The notes below the pieces were generated by a model. The model was not told the DNA's origin. It ran no database searches and saw only the letters and a list, made by a program, of their open reading frames with translations. Shown one piece after another: positions 7,893 to 17,470 of a stretch of 64,000 nt of DNA (its first letter is position 1; each line of letters starts with the position of its first letter). The translations under genes were made by a program, and so were the position numbers. Location of the stretch: assembly GCF_013328345.1 (NCBI RefSeq), contig NZ_JABULX010000019.1, forward strand, positions 20,041 to 84,040. Reading direction: 5' to 3'. The stretch is from Marinifaba aquimaris. Lineage in GTDB: Bacteria > Pseudomonadota > Gammaproteobacteria > Enterobacterales > Alteromonadaceae.

Positions 7893-9359
7893 TTATTTAT
7901 CTTTTTGAAAAACACTGACGTTTTTATAGCCTTCTTCATGCAGGAGCAGTGCTTGTAATTTACTCATCACGCCCCTTTTACAGTAGAGTAGAAACTCGGT
8001 ATTTTCGGGGTACTTTTTCGCAAAGTCAGTGAACTGACCTGCTAACTTGTAAAAAGGAATATGTTCAACATCCACACCATCGATTTCTAATGGGTCTGCA
8101 TCTTCTTCATCTGGTGAGCGAACATCGATAACAACAGAATTAGCTTGAATCTCATTAACAGTGCCTACTTCACTGACTTCAGCATCTGCTTGTTCTTTTA
8201 AATCACGAATATCGACCAGATTGGCATCATCAACCACTTGTTCAATTAAGTCTAAGTTGAAGTTTTGCTCTGCAGCTTCCACTTTATCAAGTGGAGCAGC
8301 CACATTTGGACGCTGAGATATCACACCGCAAAACTCTGGCATTGTTTTGGCGAAATCTTCTGTCCCGATATCGCGGGCAATATTGATAATATCTTGCTTA
8401 TCCATATGAATAAGCGGGCGAATAATCAGGTTATTAGTCACTCTATCAATCACATTCAAATTGGTCACAGTTTGACTTGAAACCTGGCCTAAACTCTCAC
8501 CTGTAACTAAAGCCTTGATATTGAGCCTATCAGCAACCAATTCACCAGCTCGCATCATCATACGCTTAAGTACAACGCCCATTAGGCCTGAATCAATGTT
8601 TTCAAGAATTTCAGCAACTACAGGTTGGAAATCAACCGAAATGAATTTAACACGGTGTGAAGCACCGAATTTATTCCACAGATAATAAGAAACCTGTTTA
8701 ACACCAATTTCGTGTTGCGAGCCACCTAGGTTGAAAAACAAATAGTGAGTACGAGAGCCTTTGCGAATAAGGGAGTAAGTCGCAACACCTGAATCAAAGC
8801 CTCCAGAAACAAGCGATAAGGTGTCTTCTTGAGTCGCAATTGGGAATCCACCCAAGCCTTTGATGTTGCGATCGATAACATAGAGTTGATCGTCTTCAAC
8901 TTCAAATTTAACCACCATATCTGGATTTTTTAATTTCACAGAAGCGGATTCAATATTTTGGTTTAAACCACCACCAACGTAACGCTCGATATCAATCGAG
9001 TTAAAATCGTGTTTACCGCGGCGTTTTGCCCTCACACAGAAACTTTTGCCGATTAACTTATCTTTGTACGCATCAAATACGCGTTCATAAATATCATCAA
9101 AGTTTTCAAATTGGCTTTGGCTCACCACATTAAACTGATCGATACCCGGTGTGCATTGTAAAACTTCAATGCACTTTTCTAATGTATCTTCGTTAACCCT
9201 AACCTCGATAAAATCCCAATTGCGTTTTACCCATGCTTTTTCATCAACCCGACGTAGTACATTTTTAATGTTACTTTCTAAAATTTTAGTAAAGCGGGTG
9301 CGTACAGAACGGCTTTTAGTCGCAATTTCAGCATGCAGTTTAACGATAATTTTTATCAT
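7893..9359 (-). CDS. thiI: tRNA uridine 4-sulfurtransferase ThiI
   Basis: A 488-residue enzyme that puts sulfur on uridine 8 of tRNA and, in enterobacteria, also supplies sulfur for the thiazole of thiamine. The order is an N-terminal ferredoxin-like/THUMP region (about 1-165), a PP-loop adenylation domain with SGGFDS at 185-190, Cys in PEFCGVIS near 348, and a C-terminal rhodanese domain with the catalytic Cys460 in CKRG. The rhodanese extension marks the long, E. coli-type ThiI. It is next to pomBA in the same orientation but has its own terminator, and the pomB terminator lies upstream, so it is a single-gene unit. Confidence 0.97.
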   Translation of the reverse strand: MIKIIVKLHAEIATKSRSVRTRFTKILESNIKNVLRRVDEKAWVKRNWDFIEVRVNEDTLEKCIEVLQCTPGIDQFNVVSQSQFENFDDIYERVFDAYKDKLIGKSFCVRAKRRGKHDFNSIDIERYVGGGLNQNIESASVKLKNPDMVVKFEVEDDQLYVIDRNIKGLGGFPIATQEDTLSLVSGGFDSGVATYSLIRKGSRTHYLFFNLGGSQHEIGVKQVSYYLWNKFGASHRVKFISVDFQPVVAEILENIDSGLMGVVLKRMMMRAGELVADRLNIKALVTGESLGQVSSQTVTNLNVIDRVTNNLIIRPLIHMDKQDIINIARDIGTEDFAKTMPEFCGVISQRPNVAAPLDKVEAAEQNFNLDLIEQVVDDANLVDIRDLKEQADAEVSEVGTVNEIQANSVVIDVRSPDEEDADPLEIDGVDVEHIPFYKLAGQFTDFAKKYPENTEFLLYCKRGVMSKLQALLLHEEGYKNVSVFQKDK

Positions 9360-9452
9360 GCGGATTCAGGCTCAGGTTACTTAATAAAATAAAGGCGGCG
9401 GATTATACCTTGTTTGCCGTTAATTGAAAAAATAAACCCAGCATTGAAGATA

Positions 9453-9495
9453 AAAAAACCGCTAAACTTTAATTCTATTTAAGTTTAGCGGTTTC
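9453..9495 (-). terminator. Rho-independent terminator of pomAB
   Basis: A 14-bp perfect inverted repeat (AAACCGCTAAACTT / AAGTTTAGCGGTTT) with an 11-nt loop. On the minus strand it is followed by seven T. It lies about 30 bp past the pomB stop. Confidence 0.9.
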
Positions 9496-9525
9496 TGATG
9501 TTTCTGCGCTTTATGCGTTTTTTTC

Positions 9526-10452
9526 TTATTCAGATACTTCTATTGGATCCGACTCTTTAGCTTTACCTTGCATAATCGAGATCTCTACCCGACGATTACG
9601 CCTGCGATTTTGCAACGTATTGTTCGGCACTAAAGGGCGAGTATCTGCATGCCCAACGACCACTAAGCGGTTTTTATCAAAAGCATCTACTCTGACCATT
9701 TCATGTGCCACAGCAACGGCGCGTTTACTTGATAAATCCCAATTAGATGCGTAGAGCTCTGAGCTAACATTCTGGTTATCAGTGTGACCAGATACCGTGA
9801 TTTCACCCGGTACTTCATTGAGTAAAATCGCAATTTTTTGCACGATTGGCTTAAATTGAGACTGTAAAAACGCAGAGCCAGATGGGAAAGCCCCATTTTC
9901 TCGAATGCGAATAATGATTTGCTGGCCTAATGATTCAAGTTCAATCGCGCCATCAACAATTTGCTCTTCCAGTTGTTGAGCAATCTTTTTAATTAGCTCG
10001 TTAACTTGTTCTTGCTCTGCACTGGCAGCCGCATCAACAGCTGTTTTAGATGCGGTTTCATTCGAAGAGCCACCGCGTTCTGTACCGCGTTGCTTTTGTC
10101 GACCACCGGCAGAGTCTTCTTCACCTGCGGTAAATTCAAGCATTTGCTGGGTCATTTCAACCGTTTGCTGTTGAATCGTTTCAATCGGTGTCGGATCGGG
10201 ACGGCCCGGTCTAAATTCTTGAGCAATAACCGATGTTCCTTTTGGAATATCTTTTACCTCAAGTTTGTTTTGTACACCAAAGGCGAATTTCATCGAACCG
10301 GCAATCTGTTTAAATTTCAGTACATCCATTTCAGAGAAAGCTAACAGGAGTACGAAGAAACACATCAATAATGACATTAAGTCGGCAAATGTCCCCATCC
10401 ACGCGGGTAACCCGGGGGGAGGACATTTACACGGAGGACAATCATCAGACAT
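9526..10452 (-). CDS. pomB: Sodium-driven flagellar motor stator protein PomB
   Basis: A 308-residue stator subunit. A short cytoplasmic start with CPPCKCPPPGLPAWMGTFADLMSL leads into one membrane helix (about 18-38) that carries the essential Asp of TFADLMSL. The plug/linker contains FKQIAGSMKFAFGVQN and EFRPGRPDPTP, nearly as in Vibrio PomB. The C-terminal OmpA-like peptidoglycan-binding domain (about 180-295) has SGHTDNQ and NRRRNRRVEI. The Vibrio-like motifs indicate the sodium-type motor rather than the proton MotB. It starts 2 bp after the pomA stop. The linker (about 110-145) is Glu/Gly/Ser rich. Confidence 0.95.
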   Translation of the reverse strand: MSDDCPPCKCPPPGLPAWMGTFADLMSLLMCFFVLLLAFSEMDVLKFKQIAGSMKFAFGVQNKLEVKDIPKGTSVIAQEFRPGRPDPTPIETIQQQTVEMTQQMLEFTAGEEDSAGGRQKQRGTERGGSSNETASKTAVDAAASAEQEQVNELIKKIAQQLEEQIVDGAIELESLGQQIIIRIRENGAFPSGSAFLQSQFKPIVQKIAILLNEVPGEITVSGHTDNQNVSSELYASNWDLSSKRAVAVAHEMVRVDAFDKNRLVVVGHADTRPLVPNNTLQNRRRNRRVEISIMQGKAKESDPIEVSE

Positions 10453-10454
10453 CC

Positions 10455-11216
10455 CTACTCCTCCGTATTAACGGTTCGTTTCGATTCAGCTATATAATTT
10501 TTCAGCACCCCTTCAATCACTCTTGGGTTTTGTCCGTCTTGAATACCTAAAATGGCATCTAAGATGAGCTCTTGGTTCATCTTCTCTTCATTCATACGCA
10601 CTTCTAACTTACCAGCAAGTGGCAAGGCAATAACGTTCGCTAAAAAAGCCCCATAAAGTGTTGTCAATAATGCAACGGCCATCGCAGGGCCAATCGCTTT
10701 AGGATCATCCATGTTTGATAACATGGCAACTAAACCGATTAACGTACCGATCATCCCCATCGCAGGGGCAACGTCACCAAGTGATTTTAGTAATGCCACA
10801 CCACTTTCGTGGCGCTCAGTGGTTAGGAGAATATCTTTTTGAAGTGTAGCCTTCACTACATCGCCATCATGGCCATCAACCAGCATATCAACGCCTTTTT
10901 GCATAAAGGCGTTATCGATTTCAGCTTCTTCTAATGCGAGAAATCCACCTTTACGTGCAGCATCTGCCATCTCAACCGCTTTTTGAATCAGCTCTTCGGG
11001 CGATTCAATTTTGAACATAAAGGCTTTACCCGCAACTTTACCAATTCCGAAAAAGTTACCCATGGGGAAATTTGATAATACAACGAATAAGGAACCACAA
11101 AATACGATCAAAACAGACTGGGTATCGATGAACATGCCAATATCACCGGCTAAGAACATCGCACCAACCACGAAACCTATGGCGCCAAGCATACCTATCA
11201 GGGTTGCTAAATCCAC
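10455..11216 (-). CDS. pomA: Sodium-driven flagellar motor stator protein PomA
   Basis: A 253-residue four-helix stator subunit that forms the sodium channel with PomB and pushes the rotor. A GTG at 11216 (Val-Asp-Leu-Ala-Thr-Leu) is chosen over the upstream ATG at 11234 because GGGAG sits 6 bp before it and PomA proteins begin MDLATL. Visible family segments include GKAFMFKIESPEELI, the rotor-contacting cytoplasmic loop with KGGFLALEE, and GDVAPAMGMIGTLIGLVAMLSNMDDP in the channel helices. A sigma-28 type promoter lies about 150 bp upstream. Confidence 0.95.
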   Translation of the reverse strand: MDLATLIGMLGAIGFVVGAMFLAGDIGMFIDTQSVLIVFCGSLFVVLSNFPMGNFFGIGKVAGKAFMFKIESPEELIQKAVEMADAARKGGFLALEEAEIDNAFMQKGVDMLVDGHDGDVVKATLQKDILLTTERHESGVALLKSLGDVAPAMGMIGTLIGLVAMLSNMDDPKAIGPAMAVALLTTLYGAFLANVIALPLAGKLEVRMNEEKMNQELILDAILGIQDGQNPRVIEGVLKNYIAESKRTVNTEE

Positions 11217-11364
11217 ACTACACTCCCATAGCAAAAAGCAGAAAATTATTTTAATTATGTCAAAGCTTTAGATTGACTCAACTAATACCAATAAAAATTT
11301 TGACACTTTATCTAAAAGATACAAGCTTAATAAAACAAAGCAAATATCTCGCCAGCTTGTCCTC

Positions 11365-11391
11365 TTATCGACCAGTAAATTTATGCCTTTA
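11365..11391 (-). promoter_or_regulatory. Sigma-28 (FliA) promoter for pomAB
   Basis: On the minus strand the sequence reads TAAA, 15 bases, GTCGATAA. The FliA consensus is TAAA-N15-GCCGATAA, so spacing is exact and 11 of 12 fixed bases match. It is about 150 bp upstream of the pomA GTG. Late flagellar genes such as stators are classic FliA targets. Confidence 0.7.
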
Positions 11392-11520
11392 GTCTTTTGT
11401 TGTATTGACCGAAGAAACGCCCTGCTGTACTGTTGCGCGTTTTAATGAGTTGATAGCTCAAAACCAGCTAAAATTAACTCAGCTAAGATAAAAACCTTTC
11501 TGATTTCACGGAGCCCTGCA

Positions 11521-11763
11521 ATGGCGCAAAAAAAGCCAGAAAACATGTCGCTTGAAGAATCACTTGTTGAACTTGAGACGCTAGTCGGCCAACTTGAACA
11601 AGGTGAATTGCCATTAGAAGACGCTCTGAAACAGTTCGAGCGCGGCGTAGGTTTAATTAAAGCCAGTCAAACTAAGCTTTCACAAGCGGAACAAAAAGTC
11701 AGTATTTTAACTCAAGCCGATGAACAAGCTGAGTTAGAACCTTATTCACGAAATGAAGTATAA
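11521..11763 (+). CDS. xseB: Exodeoxyribonuclease VII small subunit
   Basis: An 80-residue helical protein with the XseB pattern (MSLEESLVELETLVGQLEQGELPLEDALKQFERG in the first half). Several copies bind the XseA large subunit to form exonuclease VII, which degrades single-stranded DNA to oligonucleotides. An ACGGAG site 8 bp before the ATG supports the start. It is first in an xseB-ispA-dxs operon, 2 bp ahead of ispA; xseA is separate at 38.5 kb. The shared intergenic region with pomA is about 300 bp. Confidence 0.95.
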   Translation: MAQKKPENMSLEESLVELETLVGQLEQGELPLEDALKQFERGVGLIKASQTKLSQAEQKVSILTQADEQAELEPYSRNEV

Positions 11764-11765
11764 AC

Positions 11766-12647
11766 GTGTTAAAAACTAAACTCGCTGAATTTCAACAGCG
11801 AACGGAATCTGAGCTAGCAAATAGCCTAGCCAATATAGAAGCCCCACAAGCTGATCGCTTATTCAAAGCGATGGAATACAGCTTAATGAATGGCGGAAAG
11901 CGCGTTAGACCTTTCCTTATCTATGCAACAGGTGAAATGCTCGGCATTGACCTGAACCAATTAGACCCGATTGCATGTGCTATCGAAATGATACACAGCT
12001 ATTCGCTCGTTCATGACGATTTACCAGCCATGGATGATGACAATTTAAGGCGTGGTAAACCAACATGTCACATCGAATTTGACGATGCTGAAGCAATTTT
12101 AGCCGGTGATGCCCTACAATCGCTTGCTTTTGAACAAATTGCAGATGCCAAAGTATCAAGCGATATTAAAGTTGCTTGGCTGAAAAACCTGTCATCTGCT
12201 GCGGGTTTAAAAGGCATGTGTGGCGGGCAAAGTTTAGATTTAGCGGCCGAACACCAGCACGTTGATTTAAACTCACTAGAGACTATTCACAAGCTAAAGA
12301 CAGGTGCCTTACTACAATCAAGTATTGCACTAGCCTATTTAGCCAAGCCAGATATAGCAGTTGAACATGCTAAAGCACTTGATGACTTTGCCTATAATAT
12401 CGGACTGGCATTTCAAGTTCAGGACGACATTTTAGACATTACCTCAACTACAGAGGAGCTAGGCAAGCCGCAAGGTTCCGATCAAAAATTAGAAAAAAGC
12501 ACTTACCCTGCTTTATTGGGTTTACAAGGCGCACAGGAAAAAGCGCATAGTTTATACCAATCAGGGCTAGAGGCATTAGACAGCTTGCCTTACAATACAG
12601 AGTTATTAGCTGAGTTTGCAGCTTATATCATCAATAGAAAATATTAA
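11766..12647 (+). CDS. ispA: (2E,6E)-farnesyl diphosphate synthase
   Basis: A 293-residue all-helical prenyl transferase making farnesyl diphosphate from isopentenyl and dimethylallyl diphosphates. The first aspartate-rich motif DDLPAMDDD (about 89-97) and the second DDILD (about 220-224) bind the magnesium-diphosphate of the allylic substrate; NGGKRVRP near 38-45 binds the homoallylic one. The start is a GTG 2 bp after xseB, so translation is probably coupled. With dxs downstream it links two steps of isoprenoid synthesis. Confidence 0.95.
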   Translation: MLKTKLAEFQQRTESELANSLANIEAPQADRLFKAMEYSLMNGGKRVRPFLIYATGEMLGIDLNQLDPIACAIEMIHSYSLVHDDLPAMDDDNLRRGKPTCHIEFDDAEAILAGDALQSLAFEQIADAKVSSDIKVAWLKNLSSAAGLKGMCGGQSLDLAAEHQHVDLNSLETIHKLKTGALLQSSIALAYLAKPDIAVEHAKALDDFAYNIGLAFQVQDDILDITSTTEELGKPQGSDQKLEKSTYPALLGLQGAQEKAHSLYQSGLEALDSLPYNTELLAEFAAYIINRKY

Positions 12648-12674
12648 TCGCCACGGCCGTCAAAATAATAAAAC

Positions 12675-14555
12675 ATGAGCACTGATATCAATCTTTACCC
12701 TAGATTAAGACTAATCGAAACGCCTGACGATTTGCGCAGTTTACCCAGTAGTGAACTTAAAGCGGTCAGCGAGGAATTACGCCAGTTTTTATTGGCATCA
12801 GTGAGTCGAAGTAGTGGCCACTTTGCATCTGGTTTAGGTGCAATTGAGCTTACTGTCGCTTTACACTTTGTCTACAACACCCCTTTCGATCGTCTAATTT
12901 GGGATGTGGGCCACCAAGCCTACCCACACAAAATTTTGACGGGGCGGCGCGATAAAATCGAAAGTATTCGTCAACTTGACGGTTTACATCCGTTCCCTTG
13001 GCGCGAAGAAAGTGAGTACGATACCTTCAGTGTGGGTCACTCATCTACATCAATTAGTGCCGCTTTAGGTATGGCAATTGCCGCGCAAAAAGAACAAGAA
13101 AACCGTAAAGTGGTTGCCGTCATTGGCGATGGTGCCATGACTGCTGGTATGGCTTTTGAAGCGATGAACCATGCAGGCGATTGCAAAGCAGACATGTTAG
13201 TCGTGTTGAACGACAATGATATGTCGATATCTGAGAACGTCGGTGCGTTAAACAGCCACTTAGCACGTATTTTATCTGGTGATGTTTATACCAGCTTACG
13301 CGAAGGCAGTAAAAAATTACTCAGTGGTCTGCCACCAATCAAAGAATTAGCCAGCAAAGCTGAAGAGCACCTCAAAGGCATGATAGTGCCAGGTACCATT
13401 TTTGAAGAACTGGGCTTTAACTACATCGGCCCTATTGATGGTCATGATGTTAACGCGCTTGTTGATACATTGAAAAACATGCGAGGGCTGAAAGGTCCGC
13501 AACTGCTTCATGTGATCACTAAAAAAGGTAAAGGTTACGAGCCTGCTGAAGCCGATCCTATTGGTTACCACGCTGTACCTAAATTCAATCCAGAGCAAAC
13601 AGAATTACCAAAGAAAAAGGCATCGGGTCCAACTTACTCAAAAGTGTTCGGTAATTGGCTTTGTGACATGGCCGCTATAGACCCTAAATTACAAGCTGTA
13701 ACACCAGCGATGCGTGAGGGTTCGGGCATGGTTGAGTTTTCAAAGCGCTTTCCTGAACAATACTATGATGTAGCGATTGCTGAACAACACGCTGTTACCC
13801 TCGCCGCAGGCATGGCCGCGGATGGATTAAAACCTGTTGTCGCCATTTATTCTTCATTTTTACAACGCGCATACGATCAATTAATTCATGATGTTGCGCT
13901 ACAGAATTTACCCGTGCTATTTGCTATCGATCGCGCTGGTATCGTTGGTAACGACGGTGCAACACACCAAGGCGTATTTGATTTGAGCTATATGCGCTGT
14001 ATTCCAAACTTAGTCATTATGGCGCCAAGTGATGAAAATGAATGTCGTCAAATGCTTTACACGGGTCATCAACTCGACAAACCTGCAGCCGTTCGTTATC
14101 CAAGAGGTACCGGTACAGGTGCTGAAATAAAGCAAGAAATGACCATGCTGGAAGTGGGTAAAGCCAGAAAAGTATACGAGTCAGCTCAAAAAGAAATTGC
14201 GATTCTTAACTTTGGTACTTTCTTAAATGCAGCTGAGCAAGCGGCAGAAAACTTATCAGCAACTGTGGTTGATATGCGCTTTATCAAACCACTTGATCAA
14301 GCAATGATCAAAGAGCTTGCTTCAGAATACGAACTACTAGTGACGCTCGAAGATAACGCCATTACAGGTGGTGCAGGTAGTGCGGTAAATGAGTACTTAG
14401 CAGCAGAAGGTTTACAAAAGCAGGTGTTGAATTTAGGTTTACCAGATGAATTTATTCGTCATGGTGACCAAAACCAAATTTATCAAATCTATCAATTAGA
14501 CGCTGAAGGTATCGAAAAACAAATTACTGATTTTCAGCACCGTCAAAGCAACTAA
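12675..14555 (+). CDS. dxs: 1-deoxy-D-xylulose-5-phosphate synthase
   Basis: A 626-residue thiamine-diphosphate enzyme that condenses pyruvate and glyceraldehyde 3-phosphate in the first step of the MEP isoprenoid pathway. Visible are [15 protein letters not shown] near the active site (about 76-90), the TPP/magnesium motif [15 protein letters not shown] (about 151-165), YHAVPKF, the transketolase-type pyrimidine-binding region with [12 protein letters not shown] (about 370), and [15 protein letters not shown] (about 420). Length is normal. It follows ispA by 27 bp in the same operon. Confidence 0.97.
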   Translation: MSTDINLYPRLRLIETPDDLRSLPSSELKAVSEELRQFLLASVSRSSGHFASGLGAIELTVALHFVYNTPFDRLIWDVGHQAYPHKILTGRRDKIESIRQLDGLHPFPWREESEYDTFSVGHSSTSISAALGMAIAAQKEQENRKVVAVIGDGAMTAGMAFEAMNHAGDCKADMLVVLNDNDMSISENVGALNSHLARILSGDVYTSLREGSKKLLSGLPPIKELASKAEEHLKGMIVPGTIFEELGFNYIGPIDGHDVNALVDTLKNMRGLKGPQLLHVITKKGKGYEPAEADPIGYHAVPKFNPEQTELPKKKASGPTYSKVFGNWLCDMAAIDPKLQAVTPAMREGSGMVEFSKRFPEQYYDVAIAEQHAVTLAAGMAADGLKPVVAIYSSFLQRAYDQLIHDVALQNLPVLFAIDRAGIVGNDGATHQGVFDLSYMRCIPNLVIMAPSDENECRQMLYTGHQLDKPAAVRYPRGTGTGAEIKQEMTMLEVGKARKVYESAQKEIAILNFGTFLNAAEQAAENLSATVVDMRFIKPLDQAMIKELASEYELLVTLEDNAITGGAGSAVNEYLAAEGLQKQVLNLGLPDEFIRHGDQNQIYQIYQLDAEGIEKQITDFQHRQSN

Positions 14556-14574
14556 CACAGAATATCAAATAAAA

Positions 14575-14610
14575 GCGCAAGTAATCAGTTACTTGCGCAA
14601 TTCCTTTAAA
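14575..14610 (+). terminator. Probable terminator of xseB-ispA-dxs
   Basis: A perfect 10-bp stem GCGCAAGTAA / TTACTTGCGC with a 4-nt loop, 20 bp past dxs. The downstream tract AATTCCTTTAAAT is a poor T-run, so termination may be partial. Confidence 0.55.
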
Positions 14611-14724
14611 TATAATCGACCGCAGACACCCCACCTTGTCATAAAAGCTTCAGATTTAGGTCATTTAACTGATACATAACTTGCCTAATTTTGCATCAAC
14701 AAGCTCATAATAGGTTTATGGTTT

Positions 14725-16443
14725 ATGATCAACATTGATGCAGTCTTAGATGAAAAGTTACCTAAGTTTTCAAACAAGCATCCTATTGCGCGAACTAAAC
14801 TCGCCAGTTTCTTAAAATACCTTTTTCACGAAAGCGAATTTCACGCCTTTGAAGAAAAATACCCGCACTTAGAAGGTTTTGATTTTGTTGAGCAAGTATT
14901 AAATTACTTCGACTTTGGTTATCGAGTATTTGATCGCGAGATGGAACGCATCCCTTCTGAAGGTCGTGTGGTGATTGTTGCCAACCACCCTATCGGTTCG
15001 CTCGACGGTTTAGCTTTATTAAAGCTCGTAAGGGAAGTACGCCCGGATGTTAGAGTTATCGCAAATGATTTACTTTATGCCATTGAGCCTCTTCGCTCTT
15101 TGCTTATCCCCGTTGACAATATGTCGAATAAAACGCGTAAAAACAGCATTAAAAATATCCGTGATTGGCTAAAAAATGAAGGCGCTGTGATTATCTTCCC
15201 CGCAGGTGAAGTATCGAGGTTTGGCCCTTCAGGTTTAAAAGATGGGCGCTGGAATTCAGGCTTTATCCGCTTTGCACAAAGTACCAACTCGCCTATTCTG
15301 CCACTTTTTGTCAATGGCCGTAACTCGTTATTTTTCTACGCTTTGTCACTTTTAGCTAAGCCTATCTCAACCCTTTGGTTAGTGCGTGAGATGTTTAAGC
15401 AATCGAATCGACACATAGATGTGCGTGTTGGGCATTTAGTCCAACCTGAGCAATACAAAGATCTAGAACTCAACTTAGAAGCTAAAGCTAAGCTGTTTAA
15501 AAAATATGTCTACAAACTTGCTAAAGGTAAAGTGCTAGCGGGATTTGAACCCGAATACGAGGCCGTAGCGCACCCTGAATCTAGTCAACAGCTGAAAAAA
15601 GAAATCAGCCAATGTGAACTTCTCGGCGAAACATCAGACGGTAAGAAAATATATCTCTATCAATACCAAACCAATTCAGTGGTCATGCGTGAAATTGGTC
15701 GCTTACGCGAAATGACCTTTCGCACCGTCAAAGAAGGCAGTGGAAAAAGACGTGATGTTGATAGCTACGATAATTACTACGACCATATCATCTTATGGGA
15801 TGAGCAAGATCTAGAAATTGTCGGCGCTTATCGCATGGTCAGAACGCGCCATGCTTTTGCACAGGAAGCTGAAAAACCGCTGTACACCCAAACCTTATTT
15901 GATTTCCAACCCGCGTTTAACGATAAACTCATCAATAGCCTTGAGTTAGGCCGAAGCTTTGTTCAACCTAAATATTGGGGCAAACGCAGTTTGGATTATC
16001 TGTGGTTTGGAATTGGCGCCTATTTGCGAAAATACCCTGATCTTGAATATATGTTTGGTCCAGTCAGTATTAGTGCCACATATTCAGATAAGGGTAAGAA
16101 TTTGCTAACGCACTTTTATAGCCAGTTTTTTGGTACTGAACAAACCTATGTTATTGCACCAAATGAATACAAGATCACGGATAAAAAGCAGGCTAAGCTT
16201 GATGAACTCTATCAAGAAGCACAAGACTATAAGTCGCGCTTCACTATCTTAAAAAGTGAAATGGCGAAAAAAGAAGAATCGGTCCCCACCTTGTTAAAAC
16301 AATACACAGAAGTGGTTGAAGAAGGTGGTATTGAATTTGCCGCATTTAACGTCGACCATGAATTTTCTGATTGTATTGATGGATTTATCGTCGTCGATAT
16401 CAGTAAATTAAAAGCCAGTAAGAAAAAGCGTTATATCGGCTAA
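14725..16443 (+). CDS. olsF: Bifunctional ornithine-lipid synthase, OlsF type
   Basis: A 572-residue fusion of two acyltransferases. The N-terminal half has a lysophospholipid-acyltransferase core: ANHPIGSLDG with His88 and Asp94 (an HX5D spacing), and FPAGEVSR at 157-164. The C-terminal part (about 300-480) resembles the OlsB/GNAT-type N-acyltransferase, with REMTFR, ELGRSFV and YWGKRSLDYLWFGIG. OlsF proteins acylate ornithine and then the lyso product to make phosphorus-free ornithine lipids, often under phosphate stress. The gene stands alone with a terminator after it. An alternative is a hemolysin-like acyltransferase of unknown substrate. Confidence 0.75.
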   Translation: MINIDAVLDEKLPKFSNKHPIARTKLASFLKYLFHESEFHAFEEKYPHLEGFDFVEQVLNYFDFGYRVFDREMERIPSEGRVVIVANHPIGSLDGLALLKLVREVRPDVRVIANDLLYAIEPLRSLLIPVDNMSNKTRKNSIKNIRDWLKNEGAVIIFPAGEVSRFGPSGLKDGRWNSGFIRFAQSTNSPILPLFVNGRNSLFFYALSLLAKPISTLWLVREMFKQSNRHIDVRVGHLVQPEQYKDLELNLEAKAKLFKKYVYKLAKGKVLAGFEPEYEAVAHPESSQQLKKEISQCELLGETSDGKKIYLYQYQTNSVVMREIGRLREMTFRTVKEGSGKRRDVDSYDNYYDHIILWDEQDLEIVGAYRMVRTRHAFAQEAEKPLYTQTLFDFQPAFNDKLINSLELGRSFVQPKYWGKRSLDYLWFGIGAYLRKYPDLEYMFGPVSISATYSDKGKNLLTHFYSQFFGTEQTYVIAPNEYKITDKKQAKLDELYQEAQDYKSRFTILKSEMAKKEESVPTLLKQYTEVVEEGGIEFAAFNVDHEFSDCIDGFIVVDISKLKASKKKRYIG

Positions 16444-16457
16444 ATTGAATCAAAAAG

Positions 16458-16493
16458 AGTATTCAAAGGTGATATTAACCACTTTTGAATACT
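16458..16493. terminator. Bidirectional terminator between olsF and the MOSC gene
   Basis: A 14-bp stem (AGTATTCAAAGGTG / CACTTTTGAATACT, one G-U pair) with an 8-nt loop. It lies between two convergent genes, with an A-rich left and T-rich right flank. Confidence 0.7.
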
Positions 16494-16518
16494 TATCTTT
16501 TAATCGATGCAATCGAAA

Positions 16519-17385
16519 TTAATCGACCTGCTTTTGAGCAAAACTCACTTCATCACCAATACGAATAGTTGTAATATCTGCTCTTAACAACACGGCATTT
16601 TGTCCAAAGTAAGCCCCTTTAGGTTTATTCATAGGATTCAACTCACTAAGTGTTGTTAACGGCTCTTTTTTATCGACAATCTCAGCTGTTTGCTGATCAA
16701 TCGTAGTTATTGGGCAACGCTGACAAGGCTTGCACAACGCCAGTTGATAAAGGCCATTAACCTCTTTTAAATGATTACAATCATATTCTTGCCAAGCATA
16801 TTCAGCTCCTGAGAGCACAATATTGGGTCTAAACCTCGCCATATCGACAGTGGGTTTGGCTTTGTCTTTTAACGCTTTATTGAGCGCAGATAATGTCTCC
16901 TCAGTTGCGACTAAATAAGGAAACCCATCAGAAAAGTCAGTATCAGCAGATAAGGTGACGTCAAATTCAGGATCAACGGCTCGCTTATCTTGAACGTCTT
17001 TTCTCACTAACCTAAGCGGTGCTCCTTGATACATCCCAAGCGCTTGAGTTAGCCACTCGGATACCTCATCTCCCTCATCAAATCCCATGACACTGTCTCG
17101 CCAAACTTGGGCGGTCACTTTCAATTTATCTTGGTTACTGCTATTTAAATCAATTGTTAAGGACGAAAGCCCCACTTTAGATAACGTTAAATGTTCATCC
17201 GATATATTGACAGAAATAAGTGCCATTTCAGCCAGCTGTCTTTGAGTGACAAATTTAAAGTTAGCGTCAGTAATCATCCAGTGGCGATCCCACTTTAATC
17301 CTTCAATATTGAGCTGAGCTTGCTCAAGACGGATACCTTTTAGTGATTTAATGGGGTAGACAAACAAGTCACTGACAACGGGCAT
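16519..17385 (-). CDS. MOSC domain protein (YcbX-like, without ferredoxin domain)
   Basis: A 288-residue protein with an N-terminal MOSC beta-barrel region (VSDLFVYPIKSLKGI at 4-18, GLKWDRHWMI) and a MOSC domain (about 120-280) with FRPNIVL and the Cys-rich CKPCQRCPITT near 218-228. MOSC proteins bind molybdenum cofactor; YcbX in E. coli reduces N-hydroxylated bases but carries an extra C-terminal 2Fe-2S ferredoxin domain that is absent here, so an electron donor would have to be separate. AAGGA 7 bp before the ATG supports the start. It is a single gene. Confidence 0.85.
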   Translation of the reverse strand: MPVVSDLFVYPIKSLKGIRLEQAQLNIEGLKWDRHWMITDANFKFVTQRQLAEMALISVNISDEHLTLSKVGLSSLTIDLNSSNQDKLKVTAQVWRDSVMGFDEGDEVSEWLTQALGMYQGAPLRLVRKDVQDKRAVDPEFDVTLSADTDFSDGFPYLVATEETLSALNKALKDKAKPTVDMARFRPNIVLSGAEYAWQEYDCNHLKEVNGLYQLALCKPCQRCPITTIDQQTAEIVDKKEPLTTLSELNPMNKPKGAYFGQNAVLLRADITTIRIGDEVSFAQKQVD

Positions 17386-17470
17386 AGGTTATTCCTTAAC
17401 ATTGTGGTTTTATCAATTAAAACAATGATTTGTATTTCTAGTTTAAAGATTTAATCAACCTCTGTCATGA

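Noticed and set aside
11217..11234. Upstream ATG of pomA at 11234
   Set aside because: GGGAG is placed for the GTG at 11216 and PomA proteins begin at that point.
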